From Dipteris shenzhenensis (lineage: Eukaryota > Polypodiophyta > Polypodiopsida > Gleicheniales): a stretch of 64,000 nt of DNA. Positions 21,729 to 33,053 of the stretch are shown piece by piece. Positions within the stretch are counted from its first letter, which is position 1. Each line of letters begins with the position of its first letter. Location: the NCBI GenBank assembly GCA_047967505.1, contig CM106538.1, one strand, 5' to 3'. A program made the position numbers and the translations under genes. Below the pieces are notes generated by a model. That model saw only the letters and a program-made list of their open reading frames with translations, was not told where the DNA came from and did no database searches.

Positions 21729-22190
21729 TTATGGAGAGTTTCTAAACAGAGATGTGTATGCACAAGCCACTGACAATCGGGAGGTTTTTGATTGGCGGTT
21801 TGAAAAATAAATTGAAGAATTGGATTTGAAGATGGCATGCATATTGGAGGGATTAAAACATGATAGTGTATTGCAATTACACAACTCTTTCCAAATCTGA
21901 TTAGGATCCCTTGCACATGCATATTGGACCATAAAAGAAGTCCCTACCCCTTGGTATTCAACCTCCCGATATTGCATTTGCAACACATCTTGAACAAAAC
22001 TCTGAAACCATATCCTTGATTCACCTTGCAGACAATACCATAGGATCTGTAACCAAACCTTTGGTCTATCTTTTCCTTTTAACAACGCTGTGAACTCTAG
22101 GTCTTTGATCAATTGACAAGCATCCTCATTAGGAAATCCAAGAAACTGTTGAAGAAGTGAAAAGAAAGCATGAAGCTGAACACGAAACAA
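21729..22190 (-). pseudogene. Retroelement gag-like fragment
   Basis: A 153-codon minus frame begins with FLGFPNEDACQLIKDLE and WYCLQGESRIWFQSF, which fits the first half of Ty3 gag (F.G....Da..fl..le and L.G.A..W). The second half of the frame has no gag features. It faces away from the fragment at 20562 and lacks LTRs. I rate it a decayed gag piece rather than a host gene. Confidence 0.4.
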
Positions 22191-22786
22191 GAGAATGAAT
22201 ATAGAATGAAGAAGGGTGAGGTTTATATGTAGGCACCTCTACATGAGCCACCAAGCTCCACAATCATCTCCTCAATCAGCTCCTAGAATCTCTCAATCAT
22301 CCTATGTGGCATCTACCACCACCTAACAGTGCTTATGGGCACCTAACTGTGCCTCTAGCATACACACATAGAACCCAAGGTGTGCCTGGGGCATACACCT
22401 TGAGATATCCCATCAAACCACCCCTCAAGGGAATAGTTCAGGCTATGTCAAGGATACATCTAGTCACATAGTGTCTCAAGCCATCTCATGGTGGTCAAGG
22501 ATAAATCTATGGCTATGATCTCATGCTAGCAAGGGTTCCCAAGGGTGTGAAGTCAAACAAAGGGATACATAAGACCCCCCAATGGTTCTCTCCCCTGCAT
22601 GTACATGCACACAATGTCTGCAGGAGGTACCATGGAGTTAAACACATACACATGGCCTACATCATATGGTGACCAGAGGTGTTTACAAAGAACACAATAG
22701 TTTATTCCATTCATTTTGGAGGACTATCCAGGCAGAGTACCTTGACTCAACATAAAAGAGAGATTTGGAGTATATGTGGAGCTGGT
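22191..22786. other. Unassigned DNA beside Copia gag fragment
   Basis: Contains repeated CCTAACTGTGCC / CCTAACAGTGC words and a TGTGCCTGGGGCATACACC phrase, but no defined LTR ends or coding sequence. Confidence 0.3.
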
Positions 22787-23258
22787 TCAAAAAGCATAAT
22801 CATCATAGGAGGCCTCATCTTGTGGAGGCACATCAACTGAAAGTAAATTGGCAGTTTCTGGTTTTGTAGTTGCTTCCTTTTTGGCCTTACAAAGCTTTTC
22901 ATGGTGATTGTTTTTGCCACAATATTTGCAAGGATTGATCTTGAAGCAATCTTTTGAGAGGTGATTAGTCTTCTCACAATGTTTGCAAGGTGGAAACTTG
23001 CCCATTTGAGTTTTTATGGCATAGGCTGTGTCATTGCCTCTCCGGAGTTCCTTGTGCCTATCTTCTTCTTGAAGGGCAGTAATAAGACCTTCAAGAGTAG
23101 GATTAGGAAGATTTTTCAATGTGGTGACAACATGATCATAATCTTCAGGCATACTTTTGAGAAATACTGCCATTGCATCATCCGTAGTGATTGAAGAGTT
23201 GATAGAAGCAAGTTGAGTCATGAGACTCCGCATGTGATTGACATGGCCATTTTATAAA
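22787..23258 (-). pseudogene. Copia-type gag fragment with two CCHC knuckles
   Basis: The minus frame encodes the C-terminal half of a Ty1/Copia gag: GHVNHMRSLMTQLASI, VFLKSMPEDYDHVVTTL and LEGLITALQEEDRHKEL. Two nucleic-acid-binding knuckles follow, CKHCEKTNHLSKDC and CKYCGKNNHHEKLC, both CX2CX4HX4C. A stop codon follows about 36 codons later, before any protease or integrase. Upstream, a TAA lies directly before GHVNHM. It is thus a piece of gag without pol, LTRs or PBS. The well-kept knuckles suggest a fairly recent or slowly decaying copy. Confidence 0.8.
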
Positions 23259-23654
23259 GACTAAATTTAATTTCAAAATTGCAATAATTTGGATGAGCAA
23301 AATCACATTGTCCTTTTCTCTTTCAAAATTCTCTCATTAGGAAAAAAGGGAACTCATTTTGGGGCCCTTTGGCCAAAATGAAAAATACATCCCCCCCAAT
23401 CACAAGAGCGCTAATGTAATGTTGGGAAATTAAGAAAATACAAAATGATTTCACATAGTAAGAGAGAGAAACAAAACTTTATGGATTGACAACTTTATCA
23501 ACCTGACAAGGAGTCATTTTCAAAAAAGATCTTGGACTAAAATGTGATTTCCCTTCCTAAACAAAATTTCCCACTTGTATGAATCAAAGATTCAAATGTG
23601 CTTTCATGCCTAAGCTGGCTTTCTTGTTTGCATTTTATGAGTGTAGGATTCTCC

Positions 23655-23892
23655 TACTTTTCCTCCTAGTTCTCCCGCTTGTGCTTCACCCATTTGCAAG
23701 TTTGGTTCCATCCATGGTAGTTAGCAACCCAGGGCATCTTACTTGCCTAAACGGAATTTATCACTTGTGTTCTTACTTTTCCTCCTAGTTCTCTCACTTG
23801 CATTCCACCCATTTGTAGGTTTTGTTCTCTTTCACGAATCATCCTTGGCAACAGGCAACTTAGAGCATCCCAATGCGAAGTGGTGTGTAGCT
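23655..23892 (+). repeat. Degenerate 119-bp tandem duplication
   Basis: Two adjacent units start TACTTTTCCTCCTAGTTCTC at 23655 and 23774, each followed by CACTTG/GCTTGTG..CACCCATTTG. Identity is perhaps 70-75% by eye. Function unknown. Confidence 0.6.
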
Positions 23893-25182
23893 TAGAATGT
23901 AGAAGACCTTGACATAGAGGTGAGAGTTGTTTCTTAGCAACCTACAACACGCATATGATCTATAGGGCTCGCCAATAGGGTGAATGCACATGGTCACTAG
24001 TAAAACATAATCGTGTCAACAGGCACTTGGGTGCTGATGTAGCAAATGAGGAGGAAAAACCATGGTCAAATAATATATTTTTGGCCTCTTGGAAAGGCAG
24101 GGTCAAAAATTTTAGAACAATAGATGGTAAGAAAGGTATTAAGGAACTTCGAATGCACAAGCCCAATTGTGAGTTTAGAAATCTTTTAGTTCTGGAATGG
24201 TAGTTTGAAACATTGGTATTGTCTATGTAAACTAAAATGTCTTTTGGTTTTCATATTTGTATCCATCATCATGTGAAGAATGGCAACCAATGGAGTGCAT
24301 TTTTGGATTCTTGGATGTCTTGCATGGAGCAATAGTAGAATAATAATATCAAGGTAGATCTACAACTCAATTAGCTCAGACATGTATCTTCTTCTATGGC
24401 CATTTTTATGACTTGTTGGACAAAGCAAACATTCATGGTGTGTTGAGGAAACAAGATCTTCTGCCATCAAATATGATAGACTGCTGGTTAGTGCCTCCTA
24501 GTAGTGTGACAGAGACATATAGGGCCAAGCTATTTTTTAGAAGCTCAATGGTCTTTATGTCGAGGCATTGCTATAAGAATTGTCAAAGTCAATGTATGCA
24601 TTTTTCATTGACTTGTTTAATAAATATCTAGTCAAGGTGTGCAAAAGAATGCTCACCTATAGATTTACTAGAAATGAAGAGAACCTTGACTTCTTAGATG
24701 ATGGTTGGGTAGAAATCAATATCTAACAAGGTCCACTATGAGGTGGTGCCAAGTAGTTACCATTAAGTATATGATTGCAATCCATAATTTCATATTTTCT
24801 TTCTATTATAAATGCAATTGGCTCATTGTGAATAAATTAGTTCCAATGGACTAAGACCTTAACTAGTTTGGCCCTAAAAACAAAGTATTGGAGATCAAGG
24901 TCTATGAAGATGGAATACTGGTGAGTGTAATCTTAATAACACAGTGCAAAATGCTAGCTTGATTGCGTTTATGTGGAGACATTACAGAGGGCATTATCTC
25001 GAAAGAATTCTCATTCATTGTCAACAACTAAAAGTTATATGGAATGTTTACAAATCAGTTCTTTATTGTCTTCATTTGTGATATTTACATGATTTATTGT
25101 CTTCATTATGACTAACAAAACATTGCAAAAGCATCGTTGGAGAGATTGTTTATATTACTTCTCAATAATACAGTGTATAGGA
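23893..25182. other. AT-rich flank of Copia element, no gene
   Basis: No coding or RNA feature was recognised up to the first base of the Copia LTR. Open frames (for example 24413-24631 on +) are short and motif-free. Confidence 0.4.
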
Positions 25183-25864
25183 TGTTAGATATTAATGCTC
25201 CACTCTCATGTAACTATGCGGAAACTAGCTAACTCTACTTGTAAGCCCCCCATATGAGGAGAAGGCATTTGAGTAGCTCGGTTATCTGGTAGGACCTGGT
25301 TTGGACACCAGATGGGGGCCATGTGTGGCCTGATGGCTGGACAGCTTCAGATAGAGTTGGCACACTACCAACTAGGCTACATACAAGTGCGGGAAGGCAT
25401 CCCATGACTGACCGCACTGAGGATAGATGGAGCATTTCCCGGGGCAGCCCACTCTCGAGTTGCGGGGCTTGTTTGGAGCCCCAGATGATCCCGGATAGCT
25501 CTGGGCCGAATGGCAACCGTAGGTGAGTTGGTCTATTCTACACCACAGTTCTATCGAGTGGTCAGTGGCCTATTTCGTGACCGACCCCCAGTCGGTCGTT
25601 TTGGGCGGACTGGCTCGATCACCAATTGGGTCTAACTAACTACGACCAGCAACCCTGATTCCTTAGCATCTAGCCTCCCTCCTCTATCATTTCCAGCATG
25701 CCATCAAAGCTCCTCTCACAGGAGCGCATGGCTGGGAGGCAGTGCCATCTATTGTATCAGTTTTACAGTAATCAAATTTTTGATTCTCCATACTATCTGC
25801 TTTTCTCTCTTGCATACGAGATCCTATTATCTGTTGAGCACAGACGTTGTATTGTTTTCTTACA
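25183..25864 (+). repeat. Copia 5' LTR, 682 bp, promoter segment deleted
   Basis: It begins TGTTAGATATTAATGC and ends GTTTTCTTACA directly before the PBS. Compared with the 3' LTR it lacks 50 bp after TCTAACTAACTACGAC (at about 25646); those bases in the other LTR contain the TATATAAG box. This LTR is therefore unlikely to drive transcription. Confidence 0.9.
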
Positions 25865-25876
25865 TGGTATCAGAGC
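25865..25876 (+). other. Copia primer binding site, initiator Met-tRNA
   Basis: TGGTATCAGAGC directly adjoins the LTR end, as in most plant Copia elements. Confidence 0.93.
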
Positions 25877-25934
25877 TTGGAATCTAGCAAGAAGATTTGG
25901 TAGTGTGTTTTTGTTTGCGAGCAGATTGTGAGAG

Positions 25935-27430
25935 ATGGCCCAGCCTGTAAGACTGCGAATCCCACCGTTCAGCGAAAGCGGAAAGTTGGATAGCACTAAC
26001 TATCCACTCTAGAAGTTCAAGATAAAGACCATCCTAAGCGCATATGAGCTTTGGGATACTACTACTGGGGTGAACATGAAGCAGAGGTTTGGTCATCTAA
26101 ACCTTACTTCTTTAAAGGAGATGCATAAAAGTGGAATGATTGCAGACCTACCAGACATTACAAATCAGGCCAATGTATGTGAAGCTTGCATGATGGGCAA
26201 GCAGCATCGGCAGCCCTTTCCTAAAGAGGCCAGCAGGGCAAAGGCTCCTCTAGAGCTCGTCGTTCCCATGGACCTCTGTGGAAAGATGGAGACGGAAGCT
26301 TTGGGTGGTTCCTACTACTTCATGACACTGATCGATGACTATAGTAGAAGGATATGGATATACTTCCTGAAGACTAAAGATGAGGCTTTTAGTAAGTTCA
26401 AAGAATGGCACGTAATGGTCGAGAAAGAAATGGGGAGGAAGGTGAAGAAGTTGAGATCAGACAGAGGTGGTGAGTTCACATCAAGTGAATTCGAAAGTTA
26501 CTGCAAAAGTCATGGGATCAAGAGGCAGAAACCCCCGCCACATACATCACAGCAAAATGGAGTAGCAGAGTGCAAGATGTGCGTCATCTGCGAAATGGGC
26601 AGGAGTATGATAAAAGGGAAAGATTTGCCAAAGACTTTCTGGGCTGAAGCATGTAACATGGCAGTTTACATTCTGAATCGTAGCTATATGAAGGCTGTGA
26701 ACAGGATGACTCCACTGCAAGCCTTTTCTGGTAAGAAGCCTTCAGCTACACATTTTAGAGTTTTTGGATGTGACTGTTTTGTGCATGTCCCTGATGCTAA
26801 CAAGACCAAATGGGAACCAAAGAGCCGGAAGTGCATTTTCTTAGGCTACAGTGAAGAGGCGAAGGGTTATCGTCTCTATAATCCTGTTACCAAGAAGGTA
26901 ATAGCAAGTTGCGATGTGGTCTTCTCAGAACAACCGCATCAATTAGAGGAGGATGCTTCCTTCCCAGACAACCAAGACGAGGATATCCATCCAGTACAAT
27001 CACCAACAGCAGACCGAACTCCCCCAACAATGCTTAGGAGGATCCAAGATAAAGACGAGGAAGAAGAGCCTACAGAACCACAACGGCAACAACCATTCCC
27101 GAAGTGGGTAAAGCAGCTTTTGGATGGTAGAGAACCTCCAGCCATTGAGGAGGAACCATCCGAACACCGCTGGTCCAAGAGATTAGAGGAGCAAAGAAGG
27201 GCACAGGAATACTTGGTCAACTATGCTTTGATGATAGAGGTGATCCGTGCTGAAGAACCCAAGTGTCTTGAAGAGGCACAGGGTGATGATAGGTGGATGG
27301 AGGCTATGCAGTCGGAGTATGGCTCCATAATGAAGAACAACACTTGGGACCTTGTGGATCGACCACCAAAATGCAAGGTAATCGGCACCAAGTGGGTGTA
27401 CAAGACCAAGCACAAGTTCGACGCACGTTG
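25935..27430 (+). pseudogene. Copia gag stub fused to integrase and start of RT
   Basis: From ATG 25935 (MAQPVRLRIPPFSESG) about 45 codons of gag are read, with a TAG at 26010-26012 where the family has Trp. They are then joined in frame to the pre-integrase zinc segment (RFGHLNLTSLKEMHKSGM, CEACMMGKQHRQPFP). The integrase core follows with its three acids in VPMDLCG, LRSDRGGEF and NGVAE. The linker is acidic and Pro/Gln-rich. RT begins (WMEAMQSEYGSIMKNNTWDL, IGTKWVYKTKHKFD) and is lost at a frameshift near 27425. The gag-to-integrase junction is an internal deletion that removed most of gag and the protease. Confidence 0.88.
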
Positions 27431-28263
27431 GATAAGTACAAGGCTTGGCTTGTGGCAAAAGGATTCGCACAGGTACATGGTTTTGATTATCAGGATACTT
27501 TTGCTCCCACAGCTCCACTAACCACAATTTGCAGTTGTTTGGCTTTAGCAGCACAGGGGGTTTCAGATGGATGTAAAATCCGCCTTTCTAAATGGAGATC
27601 TCAAGGAGGAGGTATACATGGAACAACCACCATGTTTTGTGATCCCCAGTTCAGAAGGTAAAGTCTGTAAACTAAAGAAGGCACTTTACGGGCTGAAATA
27701 GGCCCCATGAGCATGGTACCAGCAAATTGATGCCTACTTTCTGCAAAACGGGTTCAAGAGGAGCCCATCTGATGCAAATTTGTATATCTTCAGAGAAGGA
27801 GGCAGGTGTATGATCATGGTCCTTTATGTGGACGACCTTGTCATAATAGGGAACCATGAAAAGAAGATCTCGCAGACAAAGCATTTGCTAGGAAGAGAGT
27901 TTGAAATGACAGACCTCGGACTAATGCATTTCTGTTTGGGGATTGAAGTTTGGCAAGAGCCAAAACAGATCTTCATCTCACAGCTGAAGTACAGCTGAAG
28001 TATGCTGGAGAGATACTAAAGGCATTTGGCATGGCTGAGTGCAAGACAGTTGGCACCCCTATGGAGGTTAATGTGAAGCTCTCAAATGAGGATTCATCAC
28101 CACTAGTGGACGAAGCGAAGTACAGAAGGCTTGTGGGCAGTTTGATTTACTTGAGAAACACGCGGCCGGACATCAACTTTGCGACTGGTGTACTAAGCAG
28201 GTTTTCCAATAAGCCCCGGGAGAGCCATTGGAGGGCAAGGATGTGGGTGCTGAAATACATCTA
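27431..28263 (+). pseudogene. Copia reverse transcriptase (frameshifted)
   Basis: Pieces of RT appear in successive frames: [38 protein letters not shown], then the catalytic VLYVDDLVIIG and LGREFEMTDLG, then GTPMEVNVKLS and YRRLVGSLIYL. Stops TAG and TGA at 27700-27711 fall in the sequence GLK*AP*AW, where CAG and CGA are expected. A direct duplication of ACAGCTGAAGT near 27980 adds a further frameshift. Confidence 0.88.
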
Positions 28264-28800
28264 AGGCACACTTGATTATGGCATCACCTATACCAAGGGC
28301 AATACCTTGACTGGATTCTGTGACTCGGATTGGGTAGGAGACATGGACAGTAGGAGATCAGTGACAGGCAGCTGTTTCTCACTTGGATCTGGAGCTGTGT
28401 CATGGGTCAGCAAGAAGCAACCTATAGTTGCTCTTTCTTCTACCGAGGCTGAGTACAAATCAACATGTTTTGCTTCTCGTGAGGCAGTGTGGTTGAGGAG
28501 GATTTTAGGGGATATGGTTGCAGTGCAGAACAAGCCTGAACAAGCCTATGCAGTTATCATGTGACAATCAGAGTTGCATGGCAATTGCAAAGAACCCTGT
28601 GTTCCACACTCACACAAAACACATTGAGATTCAATATCACTTTATACGCGAGCTCATCATGGATGGAGAGGTTGACTTGGTGTACTGTCCGATTACAGAG
28701 TCCGATTACAGAGAATACTGTGGACATCTTCACGAAGGATCTTGGAAGAGACTTGCTGGAGAGGCATCTTCATCGACTTGGCCTTGGGCTGAAAAAGTAA
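28264..28800 (+). pseudogene. Copia RNase H (broken at end)
   Basis: Downstream of a TAA at about 28262, the frame reads FCDSDWVGDMDSRRSVTG and VALSSTEAEY, the conserved RNase H with Asp and Glu in place, then KHIEIQYHFIRELI. A 12-base duplication (CCGATTACAGAG, about 28690-28712) shifts the frame before the expected NTVDIFTKDLGRDLLE end, which is legible in the other frame. Mostly intact but not translatable as one chain. Confidence 0.88.
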
Positions 28801-28822
28801 GTTCACTTATGGGTGGACATTG

Positions 28823-28830
28823 AGGGGGGG
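28823..28830 (+). other. Copia polypurine tract
   Basis: AGGGGGGG lies directly before the TGTTAG of the 3' LTR, within GACATTGAGGGGGGG. Confidence 0.8.
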
Positions 28831-29546
28831 TGTTAGATATCAATGCTCCACTCTCGTGTAAGAATGTGGGAACCAGCTAACTCTACTTGTAAGCCCCCCA
28901 TATGAGGAGAAGGCATTTAAGTAGCTCGCTTATCTGGTAGGACCTGGTTTGGACACCAGATGGGGGCCTGGTAGGACCTGGTTTAGACACCAGATGGGGG
29001 CCATGTGTGGCCTGATGGCTGGACGGCTTCAGATAGAGTTGGCACACTGCCAACTAGGCTACATGCAAGTGCAGGAAGGCATCCCATGCCTGACCGCACT
29101 GAGGGTAGACGGAGTATTTCTTGGGGCAGCCCACTCTTGGGTTGCGGGGCCCGTTTGGAGCCCCTGATGATCTCGAATGGCTCTGGGCCGAACGGTAACC
29201 GTAGGTGAGTTGCTCTATTCTATGCCACGATTCTATCATGTGGTCGGTGGCCTATTTTGGCACCAACCCCCAATCGGCCATTTTCGGCGGACTGTGTCGA
29301 TCACCAATTGGGTCTAACAGACTACGACTGGTGGCTATATAAGAGCAAGCCCGTGAAGCCCATCATCATCACTAGCTACAGCAACCCTAATTCCTTAGCA
29401 TCCAGCCTCCGTCCTCTACTATTTCCAGCATGCCATCGAAGCTCCTCTCATAAGAGCGCATGGCTAGGAGGCAACGGCTAGGAGGTAGCGCCATCTATTG
29501 TATCAGTTTTACAGTAATCAAATTTTTGATTCTCCATACTATCTGC
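28831..29546 (+). repeat. Copia 3' LTR, truncated, with 34-bp duplication
   Basis: It matches the 5' LTR but has three length changes. A 34-bp unit is duplicated at 28934-28967 and 28968-29001. The 50-bp TATA segment (about 29328-29377) missing from the 5' LTR is kept. The last 60 or so bases are absent after ACTATCTGC at 29546. Confidence 0.9.
29336..29343 (+). promoter_or_regulatory. TATA box in Copia 3' LTR
   Basis: TATATAAG in GGTGGCTATATAAGAGC, the likely core promoter of the family. It lies in the segment deleted from the 5' LTR and could in principle fire into the downstream DNA. Confidence 0.5.
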
Positions 29547-30607
29547 ATACTTCTGAATGATTTAGTATCCAATAGCCACTGATCTTAGTAATTCTGCTTT
29601 TGTACTCTAAACTATTGGAGAAGCATACTGGAGAAGATCTGTTACTAGTCTAGCTTTGTACTATAAACTATCGAGGAAATATACTAGAGAAGTTGTGCTA
29701 CCAGTCTAGCTCTAAAGCTATATACATACTTTGAATTGTAATAGTCCTCCTTCAATTGTATCAAACGGTGATGCAAATTGATTTTTTGAAATCCTACATG
29801 AACCTTTTGTACATGAATCACTCATAATGAAAAGCTTGTGGTTCTTTCAGGTGATAAGGTCTCGACCTTCGTTGTTGATTTTATTGATTTCCCATATGCT
29901 ATCTTTAAAGTCTCAAAAGAACTTACCCTGGAGTTTTAATTTGCATTCAATTTTTCTACCATTGAATAACATTACATGTTATACGTACTACAAATAAGAG
30001 AAATAATAATTCTATGTAAAAACATCTCAAATGGGATTAATCGTTGAGAGAAATCAAAACGTCAATTGTATTAATACAAAAATGAGTGAGTCATAAGCAA
30101 AGACATCCCAAATGGGGTTGTTGAGATGAATCAAAACTCATATTACAAGTATTTTATCAATGCAAAAATGAGTGAGTCATAATCAAAATCTAAAGTACAA
30201 CTACAATGACAATATCTACTCCTATGCATATGAAGTGGAGGTTGTTCATTAGGTAAAGGCTGCAGCCCCTCAGACACAATGACACATTTAAGCAGCATAT
30301 CCTCCTCATGTGGATGATAAGCAATATAGGCTCCTTCCCTTTATCAGGCTCCATGATAGCAGTAGTAGCCTCCATGATAGTGGGCTCCATCATTCCAAAA
30401 CCACTACCTCTAGATCTTTCTCTGCGTGTCTCTCGGGATGCTTTATGATTGTAACCAAGGAGCATTTCTATGACTAGGGTCAAGCTTTGCTTGGGTGTAG
30501 CCAATCGTGAAACTATTTTTAGGGCCATTTTCGGGTCGTGAAGCGATGCGCTCCTGGAGGAATATTTTAATTTTTCATGGACCCACGCTCTCGCCGATCC
30601 ATTGGTG
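29547..30607. repeat. AT-rich DNA with two degenerate duplications
   Basis: At about 29597-29708 two units of roughly 55 bp share TTTGTACT.TAAACTAT and ATACT.GAGAAG. At 30018-30186 two units of roughly 80 bp share ACATC.CAAATGGG and AAAATGAGTGAGTCATAA. No gene is recognised between or after them; a 112-codon minus frame at 30190-30528 has no domain. Confidence 0.55.
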
Positions 30608-31045
30608 TAATAATGAGATGCAATCTATTTGTTTAAAACACTGCATAGCTCGACACATGGCCTCTCTGCACTTATCATTGCATAGCCTTTTGCTACAGCT
30701 TTGCCACCTGTCGCACGCATGTAGATCATTAAAATTGAATGTTGGCTTGGAGAGACCATCGCGCTGGTTCTTGGCATAATAATTAGATGCAATCTATCAT
30801 TTTGAACACTGCCATAGCATAGTCTCTGGCTTGACCACTTGTCATCGTGCAGCCTTTTGCCGCATCTTTGTTCGTAGCCCATGAAAATCATAGGTTGGCT
30901 TGGATAGACCACCGTGCTGGTTTTTGGCATAATAATGAGATGCAATCTATCATTTTGAGCATCGCCTCAGTGCAGTCTCTGACAACCTATCATCACCCAC
31001 ATTTCAAGGTTGTCTTGGAGAGACCACCGTACTAGTTCTTGGAGT
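30608..31045 (+). repeat. Three-unit tandem repeat, 115-170 bp units
   Basis: Units start TAATAATGAGATGCAATCTA at 30608, 30777 (one base different) and 30930, and each ends with CTTGGAGAGACCA.C.. and CTGGTTCTTGG-like words. Periods are 169 and 153 bp, and the third unit is shorter. Origin unknown; no protein coding. Confidence 0.75.
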
Positions 31046-31203
31046 TATAGCTCCGTTACCTATTTTTATGTATTATAGGAGGAGGTCTATGACGACCAAT
31101 GCATTGGCAAACAGAAGGAGATCTATGAAAGTCATAGTGCTGGTTCTTGGAGTTATATATTTGTGTACCAAGGAAAATATATTCCATTGTGCAACCAAGC
31201 AAA

Positions 31204-31372
31204 ATGCAATTGACGAAATGGCCCTTGAGGGGTCCCCTTTAGGGGCAAGGGCCATATCGACATGCCATTTTTATCCAGTGGCATCCTGGATATTGTATAA
31301 TGCACGTCGATATGGCCCTTGCCCCTAGAGGAGACCCTCAAGGGCCATATCGTCAATTGCATTTTTTGAAAG
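31204..31372. repeat. Short foldback (palindromic) element, copy 1
   Basis: Arms of about 60 bp (31204-31264 and 31304-31372) are near-perfect reverse complements. They begin ATGCAATTGACGA, with GGCCCTTGAGGGGTCCCC inside the left arm, around a 40-base loop. The right arm ends CGTCAATTGCAT. The same core recurs as an inverted pair at 49512-49607. No coding capacity; MITE-like. Confidence 0.85.
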
Positions 31373-32597
31373 TTTAATTGTATTTTTCTAAATGTATCTC
31401 CATGCAACCACAATGGTGGGGTCGTTGGAGTTCTTTTAGTGCTATTTTGGTCATAAACCAAGGAAATTGTAGTCCTTCTTTCTTGGTATTTTAGTCCTTG
31501 TTGCAGTAAATATAAATGAGGGAAAAAGTACAATTTATCGAGTGAAAATTGAGCAAAAGAGATTACAATATACATCTACATCTAATAACAGGTTATAGAA
31601 AATTTATAAACTTATACCAAGCAAAAATTGAACAAAAACTCGGCAATTGTTGAGAGCCTTAAAGGCCAAAAGGTTAGAGGTAGCAGCCATAACCATTCAA
31701 ATACATATATAAAAGTTAACAATATTGCATAATGAGAGCCTCAAATTGAACAAAAAGAGATTATATAAATGCCTTAGAGACTAAAACATTACATCCAGTG
31801 AGCCAAAAGATCGTTGACAGCCCAAAAGATTACATCCAGCCATTGCTAAGAGCCTCATCCGAGCAAGAGGAAATTTGTACAACTCAGTTTTCTGCTAGTC
31901 TAGCTTGTTGCATTAAAATTTTTTACGGAGCCAAAGGAGGATACAATGGAGAGGCCGAAGATTACTAGGACTCAAATTACGGACCCCTCAACAAGTCGGG
32001 AGTACTCTGCTTTGAAAATACTGAGGCCTTTGGCAACATCTAGGGGGAACCCATACAACACAGCCATGAGGCACTCTCTGAGCATGTCATCTAAGGTGAT
32101 GATATTCACATGTGTGGGGAATCGCCTGTGGGAACGAAGGATCTCCAGTGCTAGCATTTCTACTTCAGGTGAGTGCAACACAATCACCTTATATGTGAAG
32201 GCAGATATTATTGGGATCACAGAGCATCGAGGGGTGGTGGTAGTGGGCATGCTAAAGATGAGTGGGTGAGCAGCAGATGAGCAAGGGAGCAATGCAGTGA
32301 TGAGAGTTGGAGGAGAGAGCATGGAGAAAAGTAGCATAGGGGTAGAAAAGAGCTAGAGGAGGGGTGTGGAGCAAAGTAGCAGAGCATGGACGAGATCACA
32401 GAGCAACATAGTAAAATGCCAAATGCCACGGATCTTATATATATTATAAAGTTCAAGCCACCATAGTGGTTGGAGCCCGAGGTTCCATCCATATGAATTG
32501 CAGGCCATTACAGAATCCCCCAGACGGGCTGGTAATCATGAAGAAGATGCCATGTGGCACCACTCTGGTGGTTGGTAATTAATTGCCAGCCTAGTAG
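31373..32597. other. No recognised gene
   Basis: An open region at 31946-32340 is readable on both strands (107 codons +, 121 codons -) without a recognisable domain. The minus reading MVIVLHSPEVEML-like is not diagnostic. The rest is AT-rich. Confidence 0.35.
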
Positions 32598-32930
32598 AAT
32601 CTTAGCCACAGTAGACATGGTTGATGAGAGCCACCACCACCAAGCAGTAATTCCCACAAAAGGTAAATCATGAAGCTCTAATCACTCTCATTAGCATGCA
32701 CTCTAGTTCTCTACTGAGCATGTGAGCCCAGTGACTGGTAATTTTTACTGCACTCGTAGTGATCATGCATGCTAAAGCACAGTGGTGGGTGAGCGGTGGC
32801 ACGGTGGAATCATAGCCACGTTAGACATGGCTGATGACAGCCACCACCATCGGGCAATAATTCCCACAAAAGTAAATCATGAAGCCTAATCACCTCTAAT
32901 CCCTCATTTACCATGCACTCTAGTACAAGC
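32598..32930 (+). repeat. Duplicated 120-bp segment, 210 bp apart
   Basis: GTAGACATGG.TGATGA.AGCC followed by AATTCCCACAAAAG and CATGCACTCTAGT appears at 32598-32720 and 32808-32930. The intervening 90 bases are unrelated. No coding. Confidence 0.65.
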
Positions 32931-33053
32931 TTGCCAACATACCTCCAAGATGTGCTGAAGAAAACCATTCACTTCTTTTCTGATATGAGAGGAACCTGCA
33001 AGTTCTGGTAGGTTCAAGCAATAGTAGAGCAACTGAAAGGACGTGATGTACCT

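Larger units (their letters stand above)
25183..29546 (+). mobile_element. Ty1/Copia element, internally deleted and 3'-truncated
   Basis: Order on +: 5' LTR 25183-25864, PBS 25865-25876, stub of gag, integrase, RT, RNase H, polypurine tract 28823-28830, 3' LTR 28831-29546. Integrase before RT defines Copia. Most of gag, the knuckle and protease are deleted: about 45 codons of gag N-terminus run straight into the pre-integrase HLN motif. The 3' LTR lacks its last 60 or so bases, so no target duplication can be identified. Stops and frameshifts are scattered through RT and RNase H. It is a dead, 4.4-kb copy. Confidence 0.93.

Noticed and set aside
29547-29700. Target-site duplication of the Copia element
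   Set aside because: The 3' LTR end is missing, so bases at 29547 cannot be compared with those before 25183 (TAGGA).
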